DNA of 64,000 nucleotides from an uncultured Thiohalocapsa sp. (GTDB taxonomy: Bacteria; Pseudomonadota; Gammaproteobacteria; Chromatiales; Chromatiaceae). The stretch covers positions 60,810-124,809 of the forward strand of contig NZ_CAJXYK010000013.1 of the NCBI RefSeq assembly GCF_913063425.1, written 5' to 3'. The notes beneath the pieces were generated by a model. It was not told the DNA's origin. It saw only the letters and a list, made by a program, of their open reading frames with translations, and searched no databases. Of the stretch, positions 1 to 8,635 are shown piece after piece; position 1 is the first letter of the stretch, and every line of letters starts with the position of its first letter. A program made the translations under genes and the position numbers.

Positions 1-69
1 CTCCACGGCACCGGTGACGAGCACGACGCGGTCGCGCAGCAGATCCGGGCTTGGCTGGTAGTCCTGCAT
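1..69 (-). CDS. Short-chain dehydrogenase (YciK-like), 5' end only
   Basis: Only the first 23 codons lie in the window; the rest continues beyond position 1. The visible start reads MQDYQPSPDLLRDRVVLVTG, which is the N-terminal beta strand and the start of the glycine-rich NAD(P)-binding loop (VTGA) of a short-chain dehydrogenase/reductase. The opening YQPSPDLL is typical of the YciK-type oxidoreductases of gammaproteobacteria. The start at 69 is the only ATG giving this family N-terminus. The catalytic Tyr-Lys pair is outside the window, so the substrate cannot be judged. Confidence 0.6.
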   Translation of the reverse strand, partial: MQDYQPSPDLLRDRVVLVTGAVE

Positions 70-195
70 GGTCGGGCGGGGCACTGCGGGGCCTGACGCG
101 GTCAAGATGAAAGCCCGCTAGGCTAACACTTCGTTGCCCGGCAACCCATGGGGAAACGCAATCGCGCAGCGCGGGCTCGGTGTGCCCAGGCTGCG

Positions 196-666
196 TCAGC
201 TCACGGCGAGGATCTGCACCCGCGCGCGCAGACCGCGGCGTGCAAGGGGGTGGTTGAAGTCCACGCGCAGGTGCGTGTCCGTCACGGCCAGGACGGTGCC
301 CGGCGTCTCCTGTCCGCCCGGGGTCTCGAAGGCGATCACTTGCCCGGGCTCCGCGGCGAAGCCCGGCGGCAGGTCATCGACGGGCAGGTCGTGTACCAGG
401 CCTGGGTCCACGGCGCCGAAGACCGCGGCGCCCTCGGCGAGCAACTGGGTGTCCGAGCCCGCCGGCAGGTCGAGCAGCATCTCCTCCAGGCCCGGTGCCA
501 GGGTGCCGTCGCCCATGACGAAGCTGAGCGGCTCCCCGGCGAACGTGGAGAGCACTTCGGTGCCGTCCTCCAGCGTCAGGGACAAGTGCAGTATGACCCG
601 GCTGTGCGGGCCGATGCGCGGTGCGTCGGCGGTCATGGGCAAGGACGGCGAGCCGGTGGCCGGCAC
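196..666 (-). CDS. slpA: FKBP-type peptidyl-prolyl isomerase, SlpA-like
   Basis: A 156-residue cytoplasmic FKBP-type peptidyl-prolyl cis-trans isomerase that should help fold proteins. The FKBP core runs from about residue 18 (HSRVILHLSLTLEDGTEV) through the loop PLSFVMGDGTLAPGLEEML to the C-terminal strand FNHPLARRGLRARVQIL. The DFNHPLAR motif after the inserted flap domain is characteristic of the SlpA/SlyD group. It lacks the His-rich metal-binding tail of SlyD, which favours SlpA. It lies 13 bases downstream of a small membrane-protein gene on the same strand, so the two are probably co-transcribed. Length fits SlpA (about 150). Confidence 0.88.
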   Translation of the reverse strand: MPATGSPSLPMTADAPRIGPHSRVILHLSLTLEDGTEVLSTFAGEPLSFVMGDGTLAPGLEEMLLDLPAGSDTQLLAEGAAVFGAVDPGLVHDLPVDDLPPGFAAEPGQVIAFETPGGQETPGTVLAVTDTHLRVDFNHPLARRGLRARVQILAVS

Positions 667-679
667 CGCCCCGGCGGCG

Positions 680-820
680 TCAGGCCAGAAGCTCCTGGGT
701 GACGAACAGATAGCCGACGCTGACGGTGACGACGGCGATGGTCAAGTACGGGATCAGCATACAAAAGCCGGGCAGATCGTTGCACACCTTGCTGAGACGA
801 CAGAGCTTGCAGTTCTTCAT
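680..820 (-). CDS. Small Cys-containing single-pass membrane protein
   Basis: A 46-residue protein starting MKNCKLCRLSKVCNDLPGFC, followed by one hydrophobic segment (about residues 22-41). Four cysteines precede the membrane segment in the pattern C-x2-C-x5-C-x6-C, which could bind a metal or Fe-S cluster. I chose the ATG at 820 because an AGGTG-like ribosome site precedes it and the longer upstream extension is low-complexity and not protein-like. It sits directly upstream of the SlpA-like gene. I do not recognise a named family; a role in redox or metal chemistry at the membrane is inference only. Confidence 0.55.
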   Translation of the reverse strand: MKNCKLCRLSKVCNDLPGFCMLIPYLTIAVVTVSVGYLFVTQELLA

Positions 821-1132
821 CACCTGGATCCTCACCTGATCCGCGGGCAGTTGGTCGGGCGGCTCAGCGGCGGCGACTCGCCACCCTGAGGGCCGTTGCG
901 CCGGCACCTGGGGTTAATACCTAGAGCGTCGCTAGATTACCCGTGAATATTTGTCGGAATCAAGGGCTCAGTCACGGCGTTGTCGCGGCCCGTCGGCGAC
1001 GCAGACCACAGCGGCAGGCCGGGATGGCCGGCGGTGCGCCCGCAGCCGCTGTCACGCCCCAGCGGACCCGGCGACCGGGCGGCGCAGCATTGCTATGCTG
1101 TCGGTCCCAAAAAGCGCAGGAATCAGAGCCAG

Positions 1133-2497
1133 ATGTCACAGCCAGCAGACGCCGCGCACGCCGTCTCCGAGCAATCCCCGCGGGTGGGCTTCGTCAGCCT
1201 CGGCTGCCCCAAGGCCACCGTGGATTCGGAGCGGATTCTCACCCAGCTGCGGGCCGAGGGCTACGGCATCTCGCCGAGCTATGACGGCGCCCATCTGGTG
1301 GTGGTGAACACCTGCGGCTTCATCGATGCCGCGGTGGACGAGTCCCTTGCTGCCATCGGCGAGGCGCTGGACCAGCACGGCAAGGTCATCGTCACCGGCT
1401 GCCTCGGCGCGCGCGCGGAGCTGATCCAGGAGACCCATCCACGGGTGCTCGCCGTCACCGGCCCACATGCCTACGACGAGGTGATGGACGCGGTGCACCT
1501 GCACCTGCCGCGCCCCGAGCCGCATCCGGCGGCGCCCTTCACGAGCCTGCTGCCGGAAACCGGCATCAAGCTCACACCGGCCCACTATGCTTACGTGAAG
1601 ATATCCGAGGGCTGCAACCACCGCTGCAGCTTCTGCATCATCCCGAGCATGCGTGGTGACCTGGTGAGCCGCCCCGTGGGGCAGGTGCTCGCCGAGGCGG
1701 CGCGGCTGGTGGACGGCGGTGTGCGGGAGCTGCTCATCATCTCCCAGGACACCAGCGCCTACGGGCTGGACCTGAAGTACCGCACCGACTTCTGGCAGGG
1801 CCGGCCGCTGCGCACCGACATCGAGAGCCTCGCCCGCGGCCTCGGCGAGCTGCCCGCCTGGGTGCGGCTGCACTACGTCTACCCCTACCCACATGTGGAC
1901 CGGCTGGTGCCGCTGATGGCAGACGGCCTGATCCTGCCCTACCTGGATATGCCGCTCCAGCACGCGAGCCCCGCCGTGCTCAAGGCCATGCGCCGGCCGG
2001 CGGCCGCCGAGAAGGTGCTGGAGCGCCTGGCCGACTGGCGGCGCATCTGCCCGGAGCTCGTCATGCGCAGCACCTTCATCGTCGGCTTCCCCGGCGAGAC
2101 CGAGGCCGACTTCGAGGCGCTGCTGGCCTTTCTGGAGGCAGCCCGGCTCGATCGTGTCGGCTGCTTCGCCTACTCGCCCGTGACGGGCGCCGCCGCCAAC
2201 GCGCTGCCGGACCCGGTGCCGGAGCCCGTGAAGCAGGAGCGCCTGGCGCGCTTCATGGCCGCCCAGGCCGAGATCAGCCGCGCCAAGCTCGCCGCCCGGG
2301 TCGGCCAGCGCATGACCGTGCTGGTGGATGAGGTGCTCGAAGACCAGGTCATCGCCCGCAGCTATGCCGATGCCCCGGAGATCGACGGCAGCGTCATCAT
2401 CGACGGTGCCTGGGAGCTTATGCCGGGTGATTTCATCGAGGTGGACATCACCGCCAGCCTGGAGCACGACCTCATCGGGGAGCCGGTCTGCGACTGA
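1133..2497 (+). CDS. rimO: Ribosomal protein uS12 methylthiotransferase RimO
   Basis: A 454-residue radical-SAM enzyme that adds a methylthio group to the conserved Asp of ribosomal protein S12. The N-terminal MTTase domain carries [15 protein letters not shown] and VVVNTCGFI, whose cysteines with the later VTGCLG bind one 4Fe-4S cluster. The radical-SAM CxxxCxxC motif is in [19 protein letters not shown]-terminal TRAM domain covers about the last 65 residues ([20 protein letters not shown]). The start at 1133 (MSQPADAAH) replaces a longer frame opening because family members begin just before GFVSLGCPK. It converges on the NYN/LOTUS gene. Confidence 0.95.
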   Translation: MSQPADAAHAVSEQSPRVGFVSLGCPKATVDSERILTQLRAEGYGISPSYDGAHLVVVNTCGFIDAAVDESLAAIGEALDQHGKVIVTGCLGARAELIQETHPRVLAVTGPHAYDEVMDAVHLHLPRPEPHPAAPFTSLLPETGIKLTPAHYAYVKISEGCNHRCSFCIIPSMRGDLVSRPVGQVLAEAARLVDGGVRELLIISQDTSAYGLDLKYRTDFWQGRPLRTDIESLARGLGELPAWVRLHYVYPYPHVDRLVPLMADGLILPYLDMPLQHASPAVLKAMRRPAAAEKVLERLADWRRICPELVMRSTFIVGFPGETEADFEALLAFLEAARLDRVGCFAYSPVTGAAANALPDPVPEPVKQERLARFMAAQAEISRAKLAARVGQRMTVLVDEVLEDQVIARSYADAPEIDGSVIIDGAWELMPGDFIEVDITASLEHDLIGEPVCD

Positions 2498-2504
2498 GGG
2501 CCGT

Positions 2505-2519
2505 GGGGACGGCGTCCCC
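2505..2519. terminator. Short GC hairpin between convergent genes
   Basis: GGGGAC, a 3-base loop, then GTCCCC lie just after the rimO stop and before the stop of the convergent NYN/LOTUS gene. The position suggests a bidirectional transcription stop, but there is no T-tract on either side, so its strength is uncertain. Confidence 0.3.
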
Positions 2520-2549
2520 GCCGCGAGGAGCTGAGGCAGCCGCCCGGCC

Positions 2550-4088
2550 TCAGTCGGCTGCATCGGCGTCTGCTGGTGCCAACCGATAGACCTGAGTCAC
2601 GCCGTCCATCCCGGGCACGAGCAGATTCCGGTCGACGCAGGCCTGGAACATATCCTCCACCTGCGCGGCCGAGAGTGCCCGGTCGGGCAGCGCGGCGCGC
2701 GAGCGCAGCTCCCGGACGATGCGCCCCCGGGACAGGCTCTCGCCGAACTCGGCGTAGATCTGTCGCAGGATGCCATCGATGTCCACATGGCCCGCGATCT
2801 CGAGCCCCGGCACCCGCAGTGTCTGCGTGGGTGCCGACGCCCCGAGCTCCAGCAGCGCCTGGGCATAGGCGACGGCGTCGGCGTCCTGCGGCGCAAGCCC
2901 GAGCAGCTCCACCGTCTTCGCGACATCCAGGTCCGGCCGTGCGGTCCGCGCCTTATACACGACGCTGCGCTCGTAGAAGGTCACCAGTGCCGACAGGGAG
3001 TCGATCTCCGGGACGAAGCTCATGCTCCGGTCCTTGTGCGGGAGATGATCCTGGTCCGGGTGAATGTTGAAGACCCGGGATTGCCAGAGCACCGTGTAAT
3101 ACTTGGTCAGAATTGCGGCGGACAGCGTGCGGTCGTTGGACGCCTCCGCCACCAGCTGGACGAGCTGCGTGCGGGTGAAGGTCGGCTGCGCCTTGGCCGA
3201 GCGATAGATCTCGCGCAGAATCTGGCGCCGGCGCCCGGGATCGACCTCGTAGCGATAGTCGCGCAGCCCGCTTTCGCGCAGCAGCGTCTCCAATGGGTCC
3301 TGCGCCTGTTTGTGGGCCTCCTTGCCGGCGTCGGCCGCGAGCCTGACGACGATGTCACCGCCCGGTACGTCGGCGATGGCCGCCACATCGGGCAGCGCCT
3401 TCAGAAAGCCCTTCAGAGACTGGAAGCCGTAGTCACTGACATCAAAAGTGGGCGAGAGCTCGCGGCGCAGCGCGGGCACGATCTTGGCGCCCAGGATGCC
3501 GTCCGGCTCCCGCGCCAGTACGCGGCGCAGCGCCTTGCGGGCGCCGTTCAACTCGCGCCCGCCGGGGCCGCCCGCTTCCGTGGCGCCGTCTTCGGCATAG
3601 GTGCGGCGCAGCGCGGCGTAGGACACGAAGCGATCACACAAGGCCGCGAAGTCGTCGCTCACCGCATTGTCGGGGGCGACGCCCACCACCCGCTTGCCGC
3701 GGCGGCGCAGCGCCTTCAGCACGTGAATGAAGTCCCGGTCCCCGGAGACGAGCACGAAGGTGGAGATGGCCGGCAGCTCCCACATGGTCTCGATGGCATC
3801 CACGGCGAGCTTGACATCGACGGCGTTCTTCTGGCGCTTGGCGAGGACGTGCACCAGGTCGATGCCGAGGTTGTAGAGATCGAACTGGAATTGATTGATC
3901 TCGCGCAGACGCCAATCGGCGTAGGCCCGGGCGGAGACGACGTTGCCGTACTCCTCCGCCAGCGAAAAAATCAAACTGATATCCAGGTGCTCGGCCGTGG
4001 ACTCATCGCCATAGGTATCGGCGATGCCGCGAACCAGGTTCTCGAAGTCGAACAACAAACAGACTTGGTCGTTGACCGTGGATGACAT
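2550..4088 (-). CDS. NYN-domain ribonuclease-like protein with OST-HTH/LOTUS domain
   Basis: A 512-residue protein. Residues about 1-150 form a NYN (LabA/DUF88-type, PIN-like) domain: LLFDFENLV near the start and FVLVSGDRDFIHVLKALRRRGKRV give the acidic residues expected for metal-dependent RNA cleavage. Residues about 180-250 (REPDGILGAKIVPALRRELS, then FDVSDYGFQSLKGFLKALP) match an OST-HTH/LOTUS winged-helix module that binds RNA. The C-terminal half is helical; a region near residue 430 (HVDIDGILRQIYAEFGESLS) may be another winged-helix unit. The ATG at 4088 gives the expected N-terminus. The RNA target is unknown. Confidence 0.82.
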   Translation of the reverse strand: MSSTVNDQVCLLFDFENLVRGIADTYGDESTAEHLDISLIFSLAEEYGNVVSARAYADWRLREINQFQFDLYNLGIDLVHVLAKRQKNAVDVKLAVDAIETMWELPAISTFVLVSGDRDFIHVLKALRRRGKRVVGVAPDNAVSDDFAALCDRFVSYAALRRTYAEDGATEAGGPGGRELNGARKALRRVLAREPDGILGAKIVPALRRELSPTFDVSDYGFQSLKGFLKALPDVAAIADVPGGDIVVRLAADAGKEAHKQAQDPLETLLRESGLRDYRYEVDPGRRRQILREIYRSAKAQPTFTRTQLVQLVAEASNDRTLSAAILTKYYTVLWQSRVFNIHPDQDHLPHKDRSMSFVPEIDSLSALVTFYERSVVYKARTARPDLDVAKTVELLGLAPQDADAVAYAQALLELGASAPTQTLRVPGLEIAGHVDIDGILRQIYAEFGESLSRGRIVRELRSRAALPDRALSAAQVEDMFQACVDRNLLVPGMDGVTQVYRLAPADADAAD

Positions 4089-4883
4089 GCTGCATCTCCC
4101 AGCCGCTGTGAGTCCGATGCCCGGTCAATACCGGTGCATTCTTGGGTTATCGGCCGGGACAACAGCCCCGGCATTGGTCTGTACCCGAAGGGCACGAAGA
4201 CAGATGAGCACCAGGTCGGACGCGCGGCACGCAGGTCCGGTTCCGCGCGCGCCCGCGATGGGCTCGCAGCCGCCGCAGTGGTGCGCTCAAGCAGGGGCCT
4301 AGGCGGCATGATGCGTTCTGCTGCCACACGCCCCGCCCCGGGGTGAGCCGGGCAGGGGAATGGGTGGGCGCGCGGGGGCACCGGGCAGATGCCGATCCCC
4401 GGCGGGGTCCGTAGCGCGGTGTGCTTGTGCATGCGTCCCAAAGCGTGGCGGCGCCGACTGCGGTGGGGGACAGGCAGGTCCGTTGGCCTGGACTCTGACC
4501 CCAGGCTAACGCGAGCACGGCGATGCCCGCAACGGAAAGTGTGCGCTGACGGCGCGACGCGGTGTCTGTCACCGCTGCGCCCGCGGTGCGTGATCGGACG
4601 CTCGCCGGCATGGCGCGGCGCCCGGACTGTCACCCCTGCGCCCGCGGTGCGTGATCGCCCTGGCAGGGTTGGTGGGGCTGCGACAGCGCCACCCGACCAT
4701 CAGGGGCTGGCGCATGCGCCATGTGGGGTCAAGCCGGGCTGCACCGCCCCGGACCAGCTCGTTGCCCCGCCCCAGGGGCGCGGGCGAAAGGCGACTGTTG
4801 GCGGGGCCGGCCCCTGCTGCGCGATGCGCCGTTGGGCGGGGCTGGTTGCGGTGGGCGCCGCGGCGGGCAAGGCGCGGGCGCAC
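4089..4883. other. 795-base non-coding stretch
   Basis: GC-rich sequence between the start of the NYN/LOTUS gene and the end of the MDR dehydrogenase. The open frames here read as low-complexity Arg/Pro/Ala strings with no recognisable family. Apart from a pair of 31-base direct repeats I see no RNA gene, mobile element or clear promoter. Confidence 0.5.
4566..4657. repeat. Pair of 31-base direct repeats
   Basis: Two copies (4566-4596 and 4627-4657) of a sequence beginning CTGTCACC and ending GTGCGTGATCG differ at one base and are spaced 61 bases start to start. They lie in non-coding DNA. Only two copies exist and the 30 bases between them could equally be ordinary sequence, so this is not called as an array. 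Confidence 0.6.
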
Positions 4884-5840
4884 TCAGGTGCAGTCGAGCA
4901 GCACCTTGAGCACGCCGGGCTCTGCGGCCCGGCGCAGGGCCGCCTCGGCGCGGGCGAGCGGCAGGCACGTATCGATGAGCGGTGTGGGGTCCACCAGCCC
5001 CTGGGCCAGGAGGCGCAGGGCCGCGGGGAAGGGCCCGCAGCGGGAGCCGACGACGCTGATCTCGTCCACCACCAGTCCCGCCAGGTCCACCGACACCTCC
5101 CCCGCATAGGTGCTCTTCAGCACCAGGGTGCCGCCGGCGCGCAGTGCACGCCGTGCGAGCGCCAGGCCACCGGGCGCACCGCTCGCCTCCACGGCCAGGT
5201 CGAAGCCCGCCGCCGGTACGTCGTCTTCGGCGAGCCAGGGGATGCCGACGTTCGCCAGCAGGGTGCGCTGGCGCGCGCGGCGGGCCACCACCGCCAGGTT
5301 GCAGCCGGTGAGGCGCAGCACCTGCGCGATGAGCTGCCCGAGCCGGCCCGCGCCCACCACCAGCACGCGGGTCTCGGGGCCGATGTGCACTTGCCGGGTG
5401 ATCTGCAGGGCTGCCGCCAGCGGCTCAGTGAACACGGCGGCCTCGTCCGACACCCCGGCCGGCACCGGATGGAGGTTCTCAAGCGGCAGGGTCAGATACT
5501 CGGCGAAGGCGCCGTCATGGCCGCGCATCCCCAGCACTTGCCTCCGCTCGCAATGCTTCCTGCAGCCTCGGCGGCAGGCGTCGCAGTGCCCGCAGGCGAT
5601 GTTAATCTCCCCGACAACACGAAGACCGACAAGGCTTGGCTCTGAAGGGCAGACGACGACGTCCCCGACAAACTCGTGCCCCAGTATCCCGCGGAATCCA
5701 GCGTAGCCGCGCACCACCGCCATGTCCGAGCCGCATACACCGGCCTGCCGTACACTTACGAGCGCGTCGCCAGTCCTGGGAACGGGAACGGGTAAGTCGG
5801 AGCGCACAGCAGGGTTCCCGTCGAGGACGAGTCCGGACAT
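4884..5840 (-). CDS. Zinc-type MDR alcohol/threonine dehydrogenase-like oxidoreductase
   Basis: A medium-chain dehydrogenase/reductase of about 318 residues. The catalytic zinc ligands are visible as GVCGSDMAVV and GHEF, the structural-zinc cysteines as ACGHCDACRRGCRKHC, and the Rossmann loop as VLVVGAGRLGQLIAQVL. The C-terminal half has VEASGAPGGLALARRALR. It should oxidise an alcohol or sugar alcohol with NAD(P). I chose the ATG at 5840 (MSGLVLDG) because it matches the usual MDR N-terminus; in-frame starts at 5885 and 5966 exist but add non-conserved residues, and no start has a strong ribosome site. The substrate cannot be told from sequence. Confidence 0.85.
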   Translation of the reverse strand: MSGLVLDGNPAVRSDLPVPVPRTGDALVSVRQAGVCGSDMAVVRGYAGFRGILGHEFVGDVVVCPSEPSLVGLRVVGEINIACGHCDACRRGCRKHCERRQVLGMRGHDGAFAEYLTLPLENLHPVPAGVSDEAAVFTEPLAAALQITRQVHIGPETRVLVVGAGRLGQLIAQVLRLTGCNLAVVARRARQRTLLANVGIPWLAEDDVPAAGFDLAVEASGAPGGLALARRALRAGGTLVLKSTYAGEVSVDLAGLVVDEISVVGSRCGPFPAALRLLAQGLVDPTPLIDTCLPLARAEAALRRAAEPGVLKVLLDCT

Positions 5841-6402
5841 CGCTTTGCTGGGGCGCAGCGCCTTGGTCTGGGCTTGTTTGTGCATGGCGTGGATCAAGTA
5901 GGATATGGTCAAATGCTTGTCGCTGCGTTGAAGAGCTAGGTCCCGCCGCGCAGACGACCGCGACAAACGGTTATCCTACCGGCCGGATTGGGGGTTGCCG
6001 CTGGTGTGTGCTATGGCGTGTACACGGGCAGTTGTCGGGACAGAGCCGCTGAAGCCGATTATGCCGACGAGGATGTGCTCGCTCGCCACGATTCCCAAGC
6101 CGCCGGCTTCTGTGCCCTTCGGCACACCCTCCGGGTTTGCCCTCTATGGTGACTCTCGGGTCTGAAGTTCCAGCCCAGAGCCTCTCCAGGCCCGCAAGGG
6201 GGCAGGATATCGGAACGGTGGTCTACGACGCGCCTAGGGGCCAGCATGGAATCGCGGCACGTCTGCCGCTGCAGGCGTTCGCCGCCAGCGCGCTACGAAG
6301 CTCCGTGGACAGCGCGATTCGACGTGATTCAGACCGCTTCGTACAAACCGCGTTGCGTTAGAATCCTTCTCGCCGTCGACGAGATTACCCGAATTGGAGA
6401 CT
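5841..6402. other. Intergenic region before the accessory island
   Basis: About 560 bases between the divergent MDR dehydrogenase and the island operon. Composition shifts toward AT across this stretch. I see no tRNA, no clear attachment site and no convincing sigma-70 promoter, although the promoter of the island operon should lie here. Confidence 0.4.
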
Positions 6403-6585
6403 ATGCCTTCCGATGCTGCCAGGTCGCCATCAGTCGCGCAGCCCAAGCCGCTCTGGTTCCAGGCGCTCGCGAAGCAGCAGCCCACCGTACGAACCTGCAG
6501 CTTCCCCAGCCCGAAAACCTTAGCACGCGCGATTGTCCCAGCGATTGCGGCGACTCTGGGCGTTGTGCGGGAACGTACAGTGTGA
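6403..6585 (+). CDS. Possible small leader ORF coupled to the pentapeptide gene
   Basis: A 60-residue frame beginning MPSDAARSPSVAQPKPLWF. Its TGA overlaps the proposed GTG start of the next gene as GTGA, the arrangement used for translational coupling, and GGAG sits 4 bases before its ATG. It has no recognised family and one weakly hydrophobic stretch near the C-terminus. It could also be chance, with the true start of the next gene lying elsewhere. Confidence 0.25.
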   Translation: MPSDAARSPSVAQPKPLWFQALAKQQPTVRTCSFPSPKTLARAIVPAIAATLGVVRERTV

Positions 6586-8594
6586 AGTTTTTAGCACTCG
6601 CGCTACTCGCCGTTTTCGCAGCGATCGTGATTTTCCCCCAGGAGTTTGCGGCTTTGCTCAGGCGCTTACACCATTTCGCACGGGCGATCAGGACGTTCCG
6701 GGTCAGCAAACTAATCGAAGCAGCGTCTCTCAGGAAGATCAAAACCAAGCTCACAGCTGCCGATATGCCCCGTCTTGAGTTTCTTCTCATTTTACTGGTC
6801 GGCTACCTTTCGGTTGTTCTGTTCGTACCTATGCTGCTCTTAACAGGACCAGAGCCGGAGTGGCTGCGTTTGTTTTATTGGCCCACCGAGCACCCAGTGA
6901 GAGTCATGGCGGCAGTCACCGCGTCACTGACCGTGCTGGTCATATTTGCGTGGCTGAAGGTCCCGACGGAGGTCGAGCGTATCGGCGAACAAGCTGGCTC
7001 AAGCGATTCAGCTTATATGACACTTACCTGGTTGGCGGCTGGGTTGGCCTTCTTGCTCTTCTGGTTTTTGCCCAAAGCGGAGGGCCAAGGAGGAGCTGCG
7101 CCGCTCTTCGGATGGCATCACCTTGGGCTGCTTTCCATCCTGGTCCTGAGTTGGCGACTTTGGGTCTTCAATAGTAAGCGCTACCAAGGCCTGGAATCAG
7201 AAATTGTCGCCGGACGAAAGCCGGACCGATACGGCCAATGGCTCATTGATCGGGCGTACGAGCATCGCTTTTCGTGGTCGTTGATTGTGCCCATCACCCT
7301 CGCGGCCAGCCTTGGCAGTGTCGCCCCATTGTTGGTCGGGGAGATCGTCATTCGGGTGACAGAAGTCGTTGAGCGTCGGACAGACCACAGTGAGCTCCAC
7401 AAAGCCGAGGGCGAGGTGTCAGAAACTCAGTCGGCGACAGCGGCGTCCTCGGGACAACGGACGTCCATGGACCAGAGCCCTCGGACCGAAATCGCGGGCC
7501 GCGGCTTAAGCGCCGTTTTTCTCGCGCTGACGGGCCTGCCGCTGCTGAGCTATGCATGGTTCATTCGTGCTTACGAGCGGGAGCGCGAGCTCAAGCGGAA
7601 CGAGTCCGAGCACTCATCGGGCGAATTCAGTCGGCTCATGGAGATTGCTGCGGGGGGCACCAGCAAGGGTGAGCGCGACACCAGCACCGCGAATGTGGTG
7701 CTTCGCCGTACTGCCATCCGCCAGTTGCAGGACTTCTTGAACGGTTCCCGCGCACCGCTCCAATGCCGCAGCAACAGCGCGGCCATCTTCGAGCTGTTCT
7801 CATCGGTCGTCCGCGCCGAATTCGAGCGGTTCGAGGCCGCGGTAAACGATGGTAAGCCTCGCCCCGCTGCGCTGGACGATGCCCGGCGCAACCCGCTGAT
7901 TTTGACCATCGGCGCGGTGCTGCGTGGCGTTTACGGGCAGACTGGCAGGCGCGGCCCCAGCAGCCACAGCCGCCATACATGGAGTAAGCCTGCAATCATC
8001 GTCAGCGCCAACAGCCTTGCGGACCTGCACTTCGATCTGCTCGACCTGCGCGACGTGGACTTCGGCGGTCTTGACCTCTCCCGTTGTACCTTCCGCGACG
8101 CGCGTTTGAGCCATGCGCGGTTCTATGGGGCGGTCATGCCGCACGCTGACCTCTCCAACGCTGAGATGCTCAACGCTAACCTGGATGGGGTGCAGCTGGA
8201 TCAGGCTCTCTTGATGCGTGCAAATCTATCCTGGTCGTCAATGCGGTCAGCCTCGCTACGCGAGGCCCGACTCGAGCACGCAGCCCTCATTGGGCTGCAG
8301 CTCGAAGGCTCTGACCTCAGTCTGTCGAGCTTCGTTGGGGCCAACCTGAGCATGGCTGCGCTCGATTTGCAGACCAACCTCATTGGATGCAATCTCAGGC
8401 AAGCGGTGCTGATCGGCATCCAGGGGCTCCGCAAGGGCGATAAGCCCGAAGAGGACGAGCCTGAAAACCCAGCCGCGGGGGACGCGGGCCAGCAGTGGGC
8501 GAAGTCGATTCCGGGACTTGACGTCGCCGGCGCCTACTGGGAATCTGATCCGCAGCGTATCCCGACGCGCATCGAACAGGGGGACGTTACGTGA
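6582..8594 (+). CDS. Membrane protein with C-terminal pentapeptide repeats
   Basis: About 670 residues. The N-terminal half has several hydrophobic segments: one at the very start (VKFLALALLAVFAAIVIF), then LEFLLILLVGYLSVVLFVPM, a segment around AAVTASLTVLVIFAW and others up to about residue 330. A charged linker follows. The last 160 residues or so are pentapeptide repeats (ADLHFDLLDLRDVDFGGLDL, then ADLSNAEMLNANLDG and ANLSWSSMRSASLREARL), which fold as a right-handed beta helix. I set the start at GTG 6582 because the frame upstream is not protein-like. The stop is 41 bases before the ECF S gene, so it probably belongs to that operon. Its function is unknown. Confidence 0.7.
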   Translation: MKFLALALLAVFAAIVIFPQEFAALLRRLHHFARAIRTFRVSKLIEAASLRKIKTKLTAADMPRLEFLLILLVGYLSVVLFVPMLLLTGPEPEWLRLFYWPTEHPVRVMAAVTASLTVLVIFAWLKVPTEVERIGEQAGSSDSAYMTLTWLAAGLAFLLFWFLPKAEGQGGAAPLFGWHHLGLLSILVLSWRLWVFNSKRYQGLESEIVAGRKPDRYGQWLIDRAYEHRFSWSLIVPITLAASLGSVAPLLVGEIVIRVTEVVERRTDHSELHKAEGEVSETQSATAASSGQRTSMDQSPRTEIAGRGLSAVFLALTGLPLLSYAWFIRAYERERELKRNESEHSSGEFSRLMEIAAGGTSKGERDTSTANVVLRRTAIRQLQDFLNGSRAPLQCRSNSAAIFELFSSVVRAEFERFEAAVNDGKPRPAALDDARRNPLILTIGAVLRGVYGQTGRRGPSSHSRHTWSKPAIIVSANSLADLHFDLLDLRDVDFGGLDLSRCTFRDARLSHARFYGAVMPHADLSNAEMLNANLDGVQLDQALLMRANLSWSSMRSASLREARLEHAALIGLQLEGSDLSLSSFVGANLSMAALDLQTNLIGCNLRQAVLIGIQGLRKGDKPEEDEPENPAAGDAGQQWAKSIPGLDVAGAYWESDPQRIPTRIEQGDVT

Positions 8595-8635
8595 CTTCCC
8601 CCCGTTTTTCCGACAACCTCTAAGGGCCAGTCCAG

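Noticed and set aside
1136..2563. A 475-codon open frame on the minus strand
   Set aside because: It is the antisense shadow of rimO. Its translation is His/Gly-rich without domain motifs.
5841..6402. SAH or SAM riboswitch ahead of the ECF/methyltransferase operon
   Set aside because: I compared the region with the SAH riboswitch core from memory and found no convincing match or conserved stems.
6246..6581. N-terminal extension of the pentapeptide protein
   Set aside because: The extension is Arg/Cys-rich without hydrophobic or family-like segments, and a GTG at 6582 gives a normal membrane-protein start.
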